In this document: in pieces, positions 15,101-23,196 of the stretch
Position numbering within the stretch: position 1 is the stretch's first letter
Layout of the letters: each line of letters begins with the position of its first letter
Source: Modicisalibacter sp033446685
GTDB lineage: Bacteria > Pseudomonadota > Gammaproteobacteria > Pseudomonadales > Halomonadaceae
DNA length: 64,000 nucleotides
NCBI RefSeq assembly: GCF_033446685.1
Contig: NZ_JAWQLY010000005.1
Span: 62,001-126,000 of the forward strand
Direction of reading: 5' to 3'
Translations under genes and position numbers: made by a program
The notes under the pieces: model-generated
The model's input: only the letters and a program-made list of their open reading frames with translations
Database searches by the model: none
Told to the model about the DNA's origin: nothing

Positions 15101-17020
15101 CTTGAAGGCATCGATGAAGATGTCGCGCATGTCCTGCAGGTTGACGACTTCGCGACCGTGATGCTCGAGCGTGAAGTCATGGATCCAGAATGCCTTGTCC
15201 GCACGGTGAATACCGTAAGGGCGCTCGCCCAGGACCCGCAGTCCCAGGTTTTCCATCATCGGCAAGACGTCGGAAAGCGGAATCGGCGAATCGCCGTGGA
15301 ACAGCTTGAGATTGACCCCGTCGGCGTCCTTCTCGACCAGCCGGTAGAGGCTCAGCGCGACCGGCGCGCCCTCGTCGATCTCGCCAATGTGCTGCAGGTC
15401 ATAGACGGCGGTGCGCGCCGTGAAGTCCTCGCGATAACTGCTCGGGAAAGCGTCGCGGTAGCGATCCATCAGCCAGTTGGCCTGCTCTTCGCCGACCCCC
15501 TCGACCAGGGCGTTATGCAGATCGTCGCGCCAACTGCGGGCCAGCCCGGCGATCTTGTTCTCGAGCTTGCGCAGGTCGTAATCGGTCGGGCTGTCGCCAT
15601 TGAAGCGCAGGATGAACTGGATGCGTGCCAGCACCGATTCCGACAGATAGGTATTGAAGTCGCCGAAGGTGGCGTCGAGTTCCTCGCAGAGCAGGTTCTG
15701 GATACGTATCCGCAGGTCGGTGGAGAATACGTCGCGCGGCACGAAGACCAGGCAGGAATAGAAGTGACCGAAGCGATCCTCGCGCACGAACAAGCGCACC
15801 CGGCGGCGCTCGCGAATGTTGAGGATACCCAGTGCCGTCTTGGTCAGTTCGTCGGCGCTGATCTGGAACAGGTCGTCGCGCGGGTAGACCTCGAGGATCT
15901 GCAGCAGGTGCTTGCCGTTGTGGCCCTTAGGGTTGACGCCGGAGGCATCCAGCACCGCCTGAATCTTTCTGCGCAGCACCGGAATGTGGCGCGGTGAATC
16001 GTTGTAAATCACCGCGGCATAGAGTCCGATGAAGCGCCGCTCGCCGATTACGTTGCCGTTCTCGTCGTAGCGCTCGATGGCAATGTAGTCCGGGTAGGCG
16101 GGACGATGGATACGCGCATGGTAGGCACTCTTGGCGAAGGTCAGAAGCTGGGGAATCAATACGTAGTGATCGTCCTCGATGCCTTGATCGCTACGGATGC
16201 GCTCCTGGTAACGTGGCTGGTCGAGCTTGAACACCCCCAGTTCGCTGCCTTTGACGCGCTGCAATTCCTGCCGGCCCTGCTTGTCGATAACCTCGTACTC
16301 GTCGTAGCCGAGGAAGGTGAAGTTGTCCTTCTGCAGCCACTCGAGGAAAGCGATGGCTTCGCTGTGATCCTCCTTGCTGACCTGACTGGGGCGCGTCGCC
16401 CTGATCTCGTCCAGGGCTTCCCCGACCCGCGCCTGCATGGGATCGAAGTCCTCGATCGCGGTTCTCACGTCGATCAGCACGTCGCGCAGGCTCGCCTCGA
16501 TATCCTCGAGTACCGAGGCCTCCGAATGGCGATCGATCTCGATGACCATGATCGATTCACGCCCCTGCGGCGCATCCTTGTCGCGCGGCGAGGCGGTCCG
16601 CTTGAGGCGATGCTGGCGATCGCGCTCGACGGCGAGCACCGCGTTATGGATGGCGTGTACGGTGATGCCGCGACGATTGAGCTCGATACGCACCGAGTCG
16701 ACCAGAAACGGCATGTCCTCGTGCAGCACCTCGATCAGCGTATGCGAGGACTGCCAGCCATGCTCTTCGAAATCGGGATTGTAGACATGCACCTTGGGTG
16801 AGCGCGGGTCGTGATGCTGGATGAAGTGCCAGGTCATCAACGTCGCCCCGTAGGTGTCGTCGAGATGACGCTCGAGCAGATCCTCGAGCGGCGCACTCGC
16901 ATAGAAAGCCTCGGCGAAGGTCGCCACGGCTTCCACCTTTTCCTGCGGCAGGCGCTTGGCGAGCTGTTCGCGAAGTTGAGCTAGGAATTCCTGTTTGCCA
17001 TCGATTGCGACGTGTTGCAT
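12182..17020 (-). CDS. gdhB: NAD-specific glutamate dehydrogenase, 180-kDa class
   Basis: A 1612-residue enzyme of the large Bac_GDH class, which deaminates glutamate to 2-oxoglutarate, mostly for catabolism. It has the long N-terminal ACT-rich region (about 1-700), a catalytic domain with PVGAKGGFVCKRMP and WNGGIGTYVK, and a large C-terminal helical domain. Length fits characterised members (about 1600). The ATG at 17020 is preferred over the TTG one codon earlier, because GAGGTG lies 5-10 nt upstream. It probably links with gabT and alaA in glutamate turnover. Confidence 0.96.
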   Translation of the reverse strand: MQHVAIDGKQEFLAQLREQLAKRLPQEKVEAVATFAEAFYASAPLEDLLERHLDDTYGATLMTWHFIQHHDPRSPKVHVYNPDFEEHGWQSSHTLIEVLHEDMPFLVDSVRIELNRRGITVHAIHNAVLAVERDRQHRLKRTASPRDKDAPQGRESIMVIEIDRHSEASVLEDIEASLRDVLIDVRTAIEDFDPMQARVGEALDEIRATRPSQVSKEDHSEAIAFLEWLQKDNFTFLGYDEYEVIDKQGRQELQRVKGSELGVFKLDQPRYQERIRSDQGIEDDHYVLIPQLLTFAKSAYHARIHRPAYPDYIAIERYDENGNVIGERRFIGLYAAVIYNDSPRHIPVLRRKIQAVLDASGVNPKGHNGKHLLQILEVYPRDDLFQISADELTKTALGILNIRERRRVRLFVREDRFGHFYSCLVFVPRDVFSTDLRIRIQNLLCEELDATFGDFNTYLSESVLARIQFILRFNGDSPTDYDLRKLENKIAGLARSWRDDLHNALVEGVGEEQANWLMDRYRDAFPSSYREDFTARTAVYDLQHIGEIDEGAPVALSLYRLVEKDADGVNLKLFHGDSPIPLSDVLPMMENLGLRVLGERPYGIHRADKAFWIHDFTLEHHGREVVNLQDMRDIFIDAFKRIWTGEAENDPFNRLIIAANLDWREVAILRAYARYLKQIRFGLSQLYIANTLTSHPEITRELIHLFELRFDPQGEQQAEQIDASVERLTQMLDSVASLNDDLLLRRYIDLIQATLRTNYYQRDVNGEVKDYISFKLDPTRVPNMPKPRPRFEIFVYSPRVEGVHLRGGKVARGGLRWSDRHEDFRTEILGLVKAQQVKNAVIVPVGAKGGFVCKRMPDTADRDAIQKEGIACYQIFIRALLDITDNLDGGEVVVPRDVVRHDDDDPYLVVAADKGTATFSDIANEISLDYGHWLGDAFASGGANGYDHKKMAITARGAWESVKRHFRELGLDTQQDPFSVLGIGDMAGDVFGNGMLLSDRIRLVGAFNHLHIFVDPDPDPGKSFEERKRLFNQARSSWEDYDASLISEGGGIFKRSAKSIAISEPMKKAFGIQADKLSPNDLINAMLKAQVDLIWNGGIGTYVKSSQESHADVGDKANDGLRVNGDELNCRVVGEGGNLGLTQRGRMQAALRGVRVNTDFIDNAGGVNCSDHEVNIKILLDDIVKRGDMTDKQRNALLAEMTEEVAELVIRDNYRQTQALSLSERLSKEGMGPYRRFINELEASGHLDRELESLPSDEALLERSNNEEGLTLPELSVLISYAKSTLKDDLIASEVPDDPYIQCHLERAFPKTLVERFHDDMYGHRLKREIVATQIANDLVDHMGIVFSRRLIDTTGASRADIARAYVIARDSFNLEGLWQQIEALDNRVDSGIQYQMMLDLMRLIRRATRWFLRQRSSLSVNESIEHFAPRLSQLQESIGKRLRGQELDIWQERRDELTSAGVPKSLANIVAATGNLFAGLGIIEAAKQTDEKIQRVAELYYEIGHRLELPWMTEQVDALKVRDSWQAQAREAFRDDLDRQQLALTVSVVRMAEGPRDVEPRVDQWLARHADLHERWCGLVNEVRGGTQGGYPLFAVAIRELVDLAESNGES

Positions 17021-17228
17021 CAATCACCTCGGCTGCATCCGGCCGCTGCCTGCGGCCGGGAGATATTCATTGGCGCGGTCGATTACACGCTGCCCGTGAG
17101 CTTACTCTAGCTCAACCTCTCTTCCCCATCGTCATGCCGGCTTCTTCATGGTGCATGACAGTTGTGCATCGGCGCTTGACTTTACAAGCGCTCGCAGAAG
17201 GCACTTTTAAACCGCCAGCATGCCGGGC

Positions 17229-18332
17229 TCAACGCCGCTCGAGCAAGACCCCGCATTCGCAGTGGTCGGTCCAGGGAAACTGATCGAACAGCGCGAAACG
17301 CGCGATACGGTGAGTGTCGTTAAGCTGAAGGAGATTGTCGAACAGGGTCTCGGGATTACACGAGATGTAGACGATGCGCGGATACTCGCGCAACCGTTCG
17401 CAACTCGCCGCGTCGAGCCCCGCCCGCGGCGGATCGACCAGTACGGTGGTGAAGTCGTAGTCCTCGAGCGCCATCTCGGAAACCCGCCGCCCCTGCTTTT
17501 CACCGGCCAGCGCCTCGGCGAACTCCTCCGCCGACATTCGCGCCACGACTGCATTGTCGATGTCGTTGGCGGCGAGATTGACCTGTGCCGAGGCCACCGA
17601 GGTGCGCGAGATCTCGGTCGCCAGTACACGCCGGAAATTGCCTGCCAACGCCACAGTGAAGTTGCCATTACCGCAATACAGCTCGACCAGATCGCCGGAC
17701 TGACTGTCGCGGGTCGCCGAGCGTGCCCAGCCGAGCATGGCGCGATTGATCTCGGCATTGGGCTGGGTGAAGCTGTTCTCGACCTGCTGGTAGGCCAGCG
17801 TTGCGCCATCGACAGCGAGGCGCTCCCAGACATGGTCGCGATCGAGTACGCGCCGCTGCTTGCGCGCCCGGCCGATCAGCGAGACGCCGAGATGCGCCTG
17901 CAGCCATTGCGCCTCGGCCTCCCACGCCTCATCGAGCGGGCGATGATAGATCAGCGTCACCAACGCCTCGCCGGTCAGCGTGGTCAGGAATTCGGCCTGG
18001 AACAGCTTGCGACGCAACACCGGACGATCGCGGATGGCATCCAACAAGCGCGGCATCAGCGCGTTGATGGTCTCGCTGGCCACGGGGTACTGATCGAGGC
18101 GAATGATCCGCTTGTTTTTGGGATCCTGTGGATCGACCTCGAACATTGCATAGAACAGATCGTCGCCCTCGTGCCAGACACGGAATTCGCAGCGCATGCG
18201 ATAGTGGCTGGCTGGCGAGGCGAAGACCTCCAGCGCTGGCGGCGCTAGCGCGGCAAAGCGCTGGCTGATACGTGTTCGCTTGGCTTCGAGTTGCGCCGGA
18301 TAGCGCTCGGGATCGACGACGGGTACGGCCAC
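17229..18332 (-). CDS. trmA: tRNA (uracil-54-C5)-methyltransferase TrmA
   Basis: A 367-residue SAM-dependent enzyme that makes m5U54 in the T-loop of tRNAs. The GTG at 18332 is preceded by AAGGAG and gives nearly the same length as E. coli TrmA (366). Motifs are ELYCGNGNFT for SAM binding, DPPRAGLD, and the nucleophilic cysteine in YISCNPET (C325). It lacks the FeS cluster domain of RlmD/RlmC relatives. It lies 59 nt downstream of murI on the same strand, probably cotranscribed. Confidence 0.96.
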   Translation of the reverse strand: MAVPVVDPERYPAQLEAKRTRISQRFAALAPPALEVFASPASHYRMRCEFRVWHEGDDLFYAMFEVDPQDPKNKRIIRLDQYPVASETINALMPRLLDAIRDRPVLRRKLFQAEFLTTLTGEALVTLIYHRPLDEAWEAEAQWLQAHLGVSLIGRARKQRRVLDRDHVWERLAVDGATLAYQQVENSFTQPNAEINRAMLGWARSATRDSQSGDLVELYCGNGNFTVALAGNFRRVLATEISRTSVASAQVNLAANDIDNAVVARMSAEEFAEALAGEKQGRRVSEMALEDYDFTTVLVDPPRAGLDAASCERLREYPRIVYISCNPETLFDNLLQLNDTHRIARFALFDQFPWTDHCECGVLLERR

Positions 18333-18391
18333 GCAGGCTCCTTGTAAGCGTAGGGTCGGGTTGAAAGCGCACGCAGCCGCCAGGCGGCTTG

Positions 18392-19195
18392 TCAGTGCGG
18401 CAAGGTGAGTGTATCGGCGGGCAGCGCCAGCGCTTCGAGCGAGGAGAAACCGTAGCCCGCCAGGGTCGCCGCCAGCGTCGCCCCCGGGGCGCTCGCCCAG
18501 GCACGGCCCTCGCGACCTCCCGCCTGGCCGGAGGTGCCGAGCACGCTGGCCACCCGCCGCGCGATCGCTTCGCCGGAGTCGACCCAGTTGATCGCTCTTG
18601 GCGCGCTGGCTTCCAGCCGCTGGCGCAACAGCGGGAAGTGCGTACAGCCGAGCACCACGGTATCGAGCGTCGGCTCCGCCCAGAGCGGCGCCAAGGCTTG
18701 CTCGAACATCCGCGCGTCCGGCGCCAGGCCGGCAAGCTGACGCTCGGCCTCGCCGACCAGGCCATCCGCGGCGACCCGCACGATTCGACAATCCGCGGCA
18801 AAATCCTCGATCAGGGTTTGCGTGTAGGCCCGATTGACCGTCGCCGAGGTCGCCAGCAAGCCGATGACCCGCGAGGCCGAGAGCTGGGCCGCCGGCTTGA
18901 TCGCCGGCACGGTACCCACGACCGGTATCGTCAGACGCGCCCGCAGTTCACGCAGGGCCAACGTGCTTGCGGTATTGCAGGCCACCACCAAGGCCACGGC
19001 ACCGCTGGCGCTGACCGCGCTGGTGCAGGTTGCGACGATGCGCGACACCAGCCAATCGTCGGCCTTGGTGCCATAGGGCAGCATCGCATTGTCGCAGACA
19101 TAGGCCAGCGTCGCAGCCGGCAGCCGCGCCCGCAGCGCCGCGGTTACCGACAGCCCGCCGACGCCGGAATCGAAGATCAGGATCGGCCCGGACAT
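18392..19195 (-). CDS. murI: Glutamate racemase MurI
   Basis: A 267-residue enzyme that makes D-glutamate for peptidoglycan. The start at 19195 follows GAGGAGGCGGC and gives MSGPILIFDSGVGG. The two catalytic cysteines are in VACNTAST (C73) and LGCTHFPLL (C184), and the YGT motif is at 41-43. It overlaps the end of the upstream lysR-type gene by 19 nt and is followed by trmA, so the three appear to form one transcription unit. Confidence 0.96.
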   Translation of the reverse strand: MSGPILIFDSGVGGLSVTAALRARLPAATLAYVCDNAMLPYGTKADDWLVSRIVATCTSAVSASGAVALVVACNTASTLALRELRARLTIPVVGTVPAIKPAAQLSASRVIGLLATSATVNRAYTQTLIEDFAADCRIVRVAADGLVGEAERQLAGLAPDARMFEQALAPLWAEPTLDTVVLGCTHFPLLRQRLEASAPRAINWVDSGEAIARRVASVLGTSGQAGGREGRAWASAPGATLAATLAGYGFSSLEALALPADTLTLPH

Positions 19196-20085
19196 GCCGC
19201 CTCCTCGTCGAAATAGCGGATCAGCGTCTCGATCAGCGCCTGCAGGCGAGCCGGCATCAGCTGGCGGTCGGCATACAGCAGATTGACGCCCATCGGCGGC
19301 TTGACGAATGGCTCCAGCACCCGTACCAAGCGGCCTTGAGCGACCTCGGGCTCGCCGAGAAAGGCCGGCTTGTAGACCAACCCCATGCCGCGCACTGCCG
19401 CCTCGGTAAGCGCCCGACCGTTGTTGCATGACAGCACCGGGCGAAAGCGATAGCGATAGGGCTTGCCATCGACCTGGAAATTCCAGCTCGGCCCGGTACG
19501 CTGCAGGCTGTAATGCAGGCAGCGATGTCCGCGCAGTTCATCGGGGTGCCGGGGGTGGCCGTGCTCGGCCAGGTAGGCAGGCGATGCATAGACGTACATG
19601 GGCATCGCCATCAGCCGGCGGGCGATCAGGCTGGAATCCTCGAGTTCACCGATGCGTACCGCCAGATCGAAATCCTCGGCCAGGAGATCGACCCGCCGGT
19701 CCTCGAGGACGACGTCCAGCTGCACCGCGGGATGGCGACGCTCGAACGCCTGCAGCGCGGGCATCAGTTCGCGCACGCCGAAATCGAGCGGGGCCGACAG
19801 CCTCAGCCGGCCGCGCACCTCGCCGCGCTGTTCGCCGAGACCGGCCTCGAGTTCGTACAACTCGTCGAGCAGACGTCCTGCGCCCTTGAGATAGCGCTCG
19901 CCCTCGGCAGTCAGCTGCAGGCGACGCGTGGTGCGCGTCAGCAGGCGTACCCCCAGTTGCGCCTCGAGACGCGCCACCTGCTTGCTGACCATGGCATTGG
20001 ATAGGTCCAGCTTGCGCGCACCCGCAGCGAAGCTGCCGGCCTCGACCACCGCGCGGAAGGTCTGCATCGCCTGCAGGCGGTCCAT
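19177..20085 (-). CDS. LysR-family transcriptional regulator (CrgA-like)
   Basis: A 302-residue LysR-type regulator. The N-terminal winged helix (MDRLQAMQTFRAVVEAGSFA, then LSNAMVSKQVARLEAQLG) is followed by a periplasmic-binding-protein-like effector domain from about residue 90. The MDRLQAMxxF start is typical of the subgroup that regulates small-molecule metabolism and efflux. Its last 19 nt overlap murI, so it may be cotranscribed with murI and trmA. No divergent target is adjacent; the hemerythrin-like gene upstream is codirectional. Confidence 0.9.
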   Translation of the reverse strand: MDRLQAMQTFRAVVEAGSFAAGARKLDLSNAMVSKQVARLEAQLGVRLLTRTTRRLQLTAEGERYLKGAGRLLDELYELEAGLGEQRGEVRGRLRLSAPLDFGVRELMPALQAFERRHPAVQLDVVLEDRRVDLLAEDFDLAVRIGELEDSSLIARRLMAMPMYVYASPAYLAEHGHPRHPDELRGHRCLHYSLQRTGPSWNFQVDGKPYRYRFRPVLSCNNGRALTEAAVRGMGLVYKPAFLGEPEVAQGRLVRVLEPFVKPPMGVNLLYADRQLMPARLQALIETLIRYFDEEAACPGRS

Positions 20086-20187
20086 CGTAATTACCTCATC
20101 GAGCCTAGCGGACGCCCATTCTAACGCACCCGGCGCGCACTGGCCCGACTGGCTTGCCCCGCTCCACCAAACTGTTTATTTTTACAG

Positions 20188-20748
20188 TCAATATTCTTGA
20201 TCGAGCGGCGACGGCGCTTCGCGGAATTCGGCGTATAGCTCGGGATAGGCCTCCTGCAGGTGGCCCAGTTTTTCCTGGGCGCCTTCCGGCAGCGCCTCGG
20301 CGAGGCTCTCCAGATCCGCTTCGTCGAAGTATTCGCGAATCAGCGGGAACAGCTCTTCACGCTCCGCTCGCAGGTAGGCGCGATGCGCTTCCAGGTAGGC
20401 CTGAAGATCATCGGCGAAGCGATCCATGGGTACGATGGCATCCATCAGGATCATGTCGAGATCGTCGGAAAGACGCATCAGCCGCTGGTGCAAGGCCTCG
20501 TAGTCGGCGGTCAAGCGCACGACCAGATCGTTGACCTCGGGTAGCCGTTCCACCAGGCGCTCACCGAAGATGCGCTCCAATGGCACCGTGAATCCGCTCA
20601 TGTAATCGAGAATGAAGTCGACGACCTCGCGCACCAGCTGGAAATTGGGCCGCTCGCCCGCATTCAGCGTACGTTGCTTGAGCGAGAGCACGTGCAGCAG
20701 GCGCGCCATGTTGGCATGATCCTGGCGCAGTTGGTTGAGCATTGGCAT
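20188..20748 (-). CDS. Hemerythrin-like protein with altered metal site
   Basis: A 186-residue four-helix protein of the bacterial hemerythrin HHE type. Helix A keeps LRQDHANMARLL (H10), helix C keeps YEALHQRL, and helix D keeps the EAHRAYLRAEREELFPL pattern. In helix B, where the family has a His-His-Pro-x-Glu block, this protein reads FTVPLERIF, so both histidines are replaced and only Pro and Glu remain. A diiron or oxygen-binding function is therefore doubtful. GAGGAGG precedes the start. Gene role unknown. Confidence 0.8.
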   Translation of the reverse strand: MPMLNQLRQDHANMARLLHVLSLKQRTLNAGERPNFQLVREVVDFILDYMSGFTVPLERIFGERLVERLPEVNDLVVRLTADYEALHQRLMRLSDDLDMILMDAIVPMDRFADDLQAYLEAHRAYLRAEREELFPLIREYFDEADLESLAEALPEGAQEKLGHLQEAYPELYAEFREAPSPLDQEY

Positions 20749-20789
20749 GGTGAGAGCCTCCTCTGCTAGAGCCTAGACCGACAGGGGAA

Positions 20790-20807
20790 GTACTAGAACA
20801 CTAGTAC
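20790..20807. promoter_or_regulatory. Perfect inverted repeat between hemerythrin-like gene and rarA
   Basis: GTACTAG-AACA-CTAGTAC is a 7-bp perfect inverted repeat with a 4-nt spacer. It lies 42 nt upstream of the hemerythrin-like start, in the divergent intergenic space. It could be an operator for a dimeric regulator. No regulator can be assigned. Confidence 0.4.
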
Positions 20808-20993
20808 CCATGTAGGCAATGTGCCTTGGCGTGTGGCCAGGCTTGACGTCACCGGCGTTAGACAGCCCTAGCGAACTGTCCCTCGCCATGTCGAATAACA
20901 AACCTGATGTATAAACCTAGTGGCATTGGCGCCGTTATGCTCGTTGAATGATAGCTAACGGCTTTTCAGATTCTTCGACGAGCCGACGATATT

Positions 20994-22337
20994 ATGGACC
21001 TTTTCAGCCAGCAAGATGCCGATAACGCGCCTCTCGCCTATCGGATGCGCCCCCGGCAGCTCGACGACTATGTCGGCCAACAGGCCTTGGTAGGCCCCGG
21101 CAAGCCGCTGCGCCGCATGGCCGAAACCGGCCAGCTGCGCTCGATGATTCTCTGGGGGCCGCCCGGTGTCGGCAAGACCACCCTTGCCGAAATACTCGCC
21201 GAAGCCTCCGGGGCCAGCCTCGAGCATCTCTCCGCGGTGATGGCCGGGGTCAAGGAGCTGCGCGCGGCCGTCGAGCGCGCACGCGGCGCCCAGGCGCAGC
21301 AGCGACCCACGGTGCTGTTTCTCGACGAGATTCACCGTCTCAACAAGAGCCAGCAGGACGCCCTGCTACCACATGTCGAATCCGGGTTGCTCACGCTGAT
21401 CGGCGCCACCACCGAGAATCCCTCCTTCGAGGTCAATTCCGCGCTGCTCTCGCGGGCGCGTGTCTATGTGCTCAAGAAACTCGATGCGAGCGATCTGGTG
21501 GACGTGTTGCAACGGGCCCTCGAAGATCCCGAGCGCGGCCTCGGCAAGCGCTCGATCTGTGTCGACCCCGAAGTCCTGGAGATCCTCGCCCGAGCCAGCA
21601 GTGGCGACGCCCGCCGCGCGCTGGGCCTGCTCGAGACCGCTTGCGACTTCACCCGCCAGGAAGGCGAACGCGAGATACTCGAGAAGCAGGCGCTCGACGA
21701 GGTGCTCGGCTACCAGGCCAGCGCCTTCGACAAGCAGGGCGATCATTACTACGACTTGCTGTCGGCGATCCACAAGTCGATCCGCTCGTCGCGCGTGGAT
21801 GCCGCGTTGCTGTACATGGCGCAGTTCATGCAGGGCGGCGGCGACCCGCTGGACGTGGTCCGCCGCCTGGCGGCGATCGCCTCGGAGGATGTCGGCAACG
21901 CCGAGCCGCGCGCCCTACCGCTGGTCATCGCCGCCTGGGATGCCTACCTGCGTCTGGGTGACTATGAAGGTCAGCGCGCCATCGCCCATGCCGCGATCCA
22001 TCTCGCCGTGGCTCCCAAGAGTAACGCCATCGACCAGGCCTGGCACGGCGCCAAGGGCTTCGTCGCCGAGAATCCCGATTTCGAGGTACCCGGTTACCTG
22101 CGCAACGCCCCCACCAAGCTGATGGCCTCGCTCGGCCACGGTGAAGGCTACCGCTACGCGCACAACGAGCCCCAGGGCTACCCGGCGGGCCGCGCGCATG
22201 ATTGCTGGCCCGCCGAACTGCCGCCCCGGCAATTCTTCGTTCCCAGCGACTACGGCCAGGAGAAACGCTTCAGGCAGATGCTCGATTACCGCGCCGACCT
22301 CGACGCCCAGGCCAACCGTGGGGGGTCCGACTCCTGA
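20994..22337 (+). CDS. rarA: Replication-associated recombination protein RarA
   Basis: A 447-residue AAA+ ATPase (RarA/MgsA, WRNIP1 family) that acts at stalled replication forks. Walker A is GPPGVGKTT (55-63), Walker B is LFLDEIHRL (about 107-115), and sensor 1 is GATTENPSFEV. The C-terminal tetramerisation region ends with the family-typical GQEKRFRQML. In E. coli the gene follows ftsK and lolA on the same strand; here it is inverted and converges on lolA. Confidence 0.96.
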   Translation: MDLFSQQDADNAPLAYRMRPRQLDDYVGQQALVGPGKPLRRMAETGQLRSMILWGPPGVGKTTLAEILAEASGASLEHLSAVMAGVKELRAAVERARGAQAQQRPTVLFLDEIHRLNKSQQDALLPHVESGLLTLIGATTENPSFEVNSALLSRARVYVLKKLDASDLVDVLQRALEDPERGLGKRSICVDPEVLEILARASSGDARRALGLLETACDFTRQEGEREILEKQALDEVLGYQASAFDKQGDHYYDLLSAIHKSIRSSRVDAALLYMAQFMQGGGDPLDVVRRLAAIASEDVGNAEPRALPLVIAAWDAYLRLGDYEGQRAIAHAAIHLAVAPKSNAIDQAWHGAKGFVAENPDFEVPGYLRNAPTKLMASLGHGEGYRYAHNEPQGYPAGRAHDCWPAELPPRQFFVPSDYGQEKRFRQMLDYRADLDAQANRGGSDS

Positions 22338-22359
22338 GCGCCCGAGCGCACTGATCGCG

Positions 22360-22394
22360 AAAGAGCCCGGCAGATGCAATCTGCCGGGCTCTTT
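22360..22394. terminator. Bidirectional terminator between rarA and lolA
   Basis: A perfect 16-bp stem that starts AAAGAGCCCGGCAGAT, with a GCA loop and the complementary arm ending in CTCTTT. A/T flanks on both sides serve both convergent genes. Confidence 0.92.
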
Positions 22395-22436
22395 AAATGG
22401 CGAGCGGAGGACGAGGCTAACTCTCGGGGCGTGTCA

Positions 22437-23069
22437 TCAGCCCTCGCGAATCACGTCCGCTCCCTCGGGGATCTCGAACTCGAAGCGCGACTCTTCCAGC
22501 GACGGGTTGAGCTTGACGTCGTCGAAGCTGATCTTGGTTTGCTGGCCGGTGCTGTCGGTCATCTGCAGGGCGTCGAACGTTTCGCCATGAAAGGTCAACT
22601 TGAGCGACTCGAATAGCGTATCGGGGGTCGTGGGTATCAAGGTGAACGTTTCCGCCGCGCCCTGCTGCGCGCGGGTTACCTGGTAATTCTCGGTCAGCGC
22701 ATCGGCGCTCCCCGACAATAGCAGGGCCGGGGTGTGCGTAACGCGGGTATCCAGCGGCTGTATCGAGACCTGCTCGAGGTCGGGGTCGTAGAGATAGATC
22801 TTGTCGCCGTCCGAAACCACGGTCTGGCGATAGGGCGCATTGACCTCCCAGCGGAAGCGTCCCGGCCGCGACAGCCACATCTTGCCCTGGGTACGCTGCA
22901 GGCGGTTGCCGCTGCCATCGAGGATGAACTGCTCGAAGCTCGCCTCGTAGTTCTTGATCGGCTTGAGCAATTGCGCCAAGCGCGACGCCGCCTGCGAGTC
23001 GGCACTCGCCGATAGCGGCGCCAGCAGCAACACGATCGTCAGCGCGACCAGGGTCTTGATCCGTTTCAT
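22437..23069 (-). CDS. lolA: Outer-membrane lipoprotein carrier protein LolA
   Basis: A 210-residue periplasmic chaperone that carries lipoproteins from LolCDE to LolB. The start at 23069 follows AAGGAGAAGGC and gives a clear signal peptide (MKRIKTLVALTIVLLLAPLS, cleaved after the ASA region). The mature part has LolA hallmarks: ASFEQFILDGSG, the GKMWLSRPGRFRWE strand and YLYDPDLEQV. It lies 127 nt downstream of ftsK, the conserved neighbour in many gammaproteobacteria. Confidence 0.96.
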   Translation of the reverse strand: MKRIKTLVALTIVLLLAPLSASADSQAASRLAQLLKPIKNYEASFEQFILDGSGNRLQRTQGKMWLSRPGRFRWEVNAPYRQTVVSDGDKIYLYDPDLEQVSIQPLDTRVTHTPALLLSGSADALTENYQVTRAQQGAAETFTLIPTTPDTLFESLKLTFHGETFDALQMTDSTGQQTKISFDDVKLNPSLEESRFEFEIPEGADVIREG

Positions 23070-23196
23070 GCCTTCTCCTTGGTTCCAATCGATTCGAGGC
23101 GGCTCTCGACCGCTGCAGTCTCGATAGACAGCGCCGGCGCCTTGACGTTGCAGCGACCCGCCGGCTTCCTCATTGCTTGCACAAGAAATCGCCACC

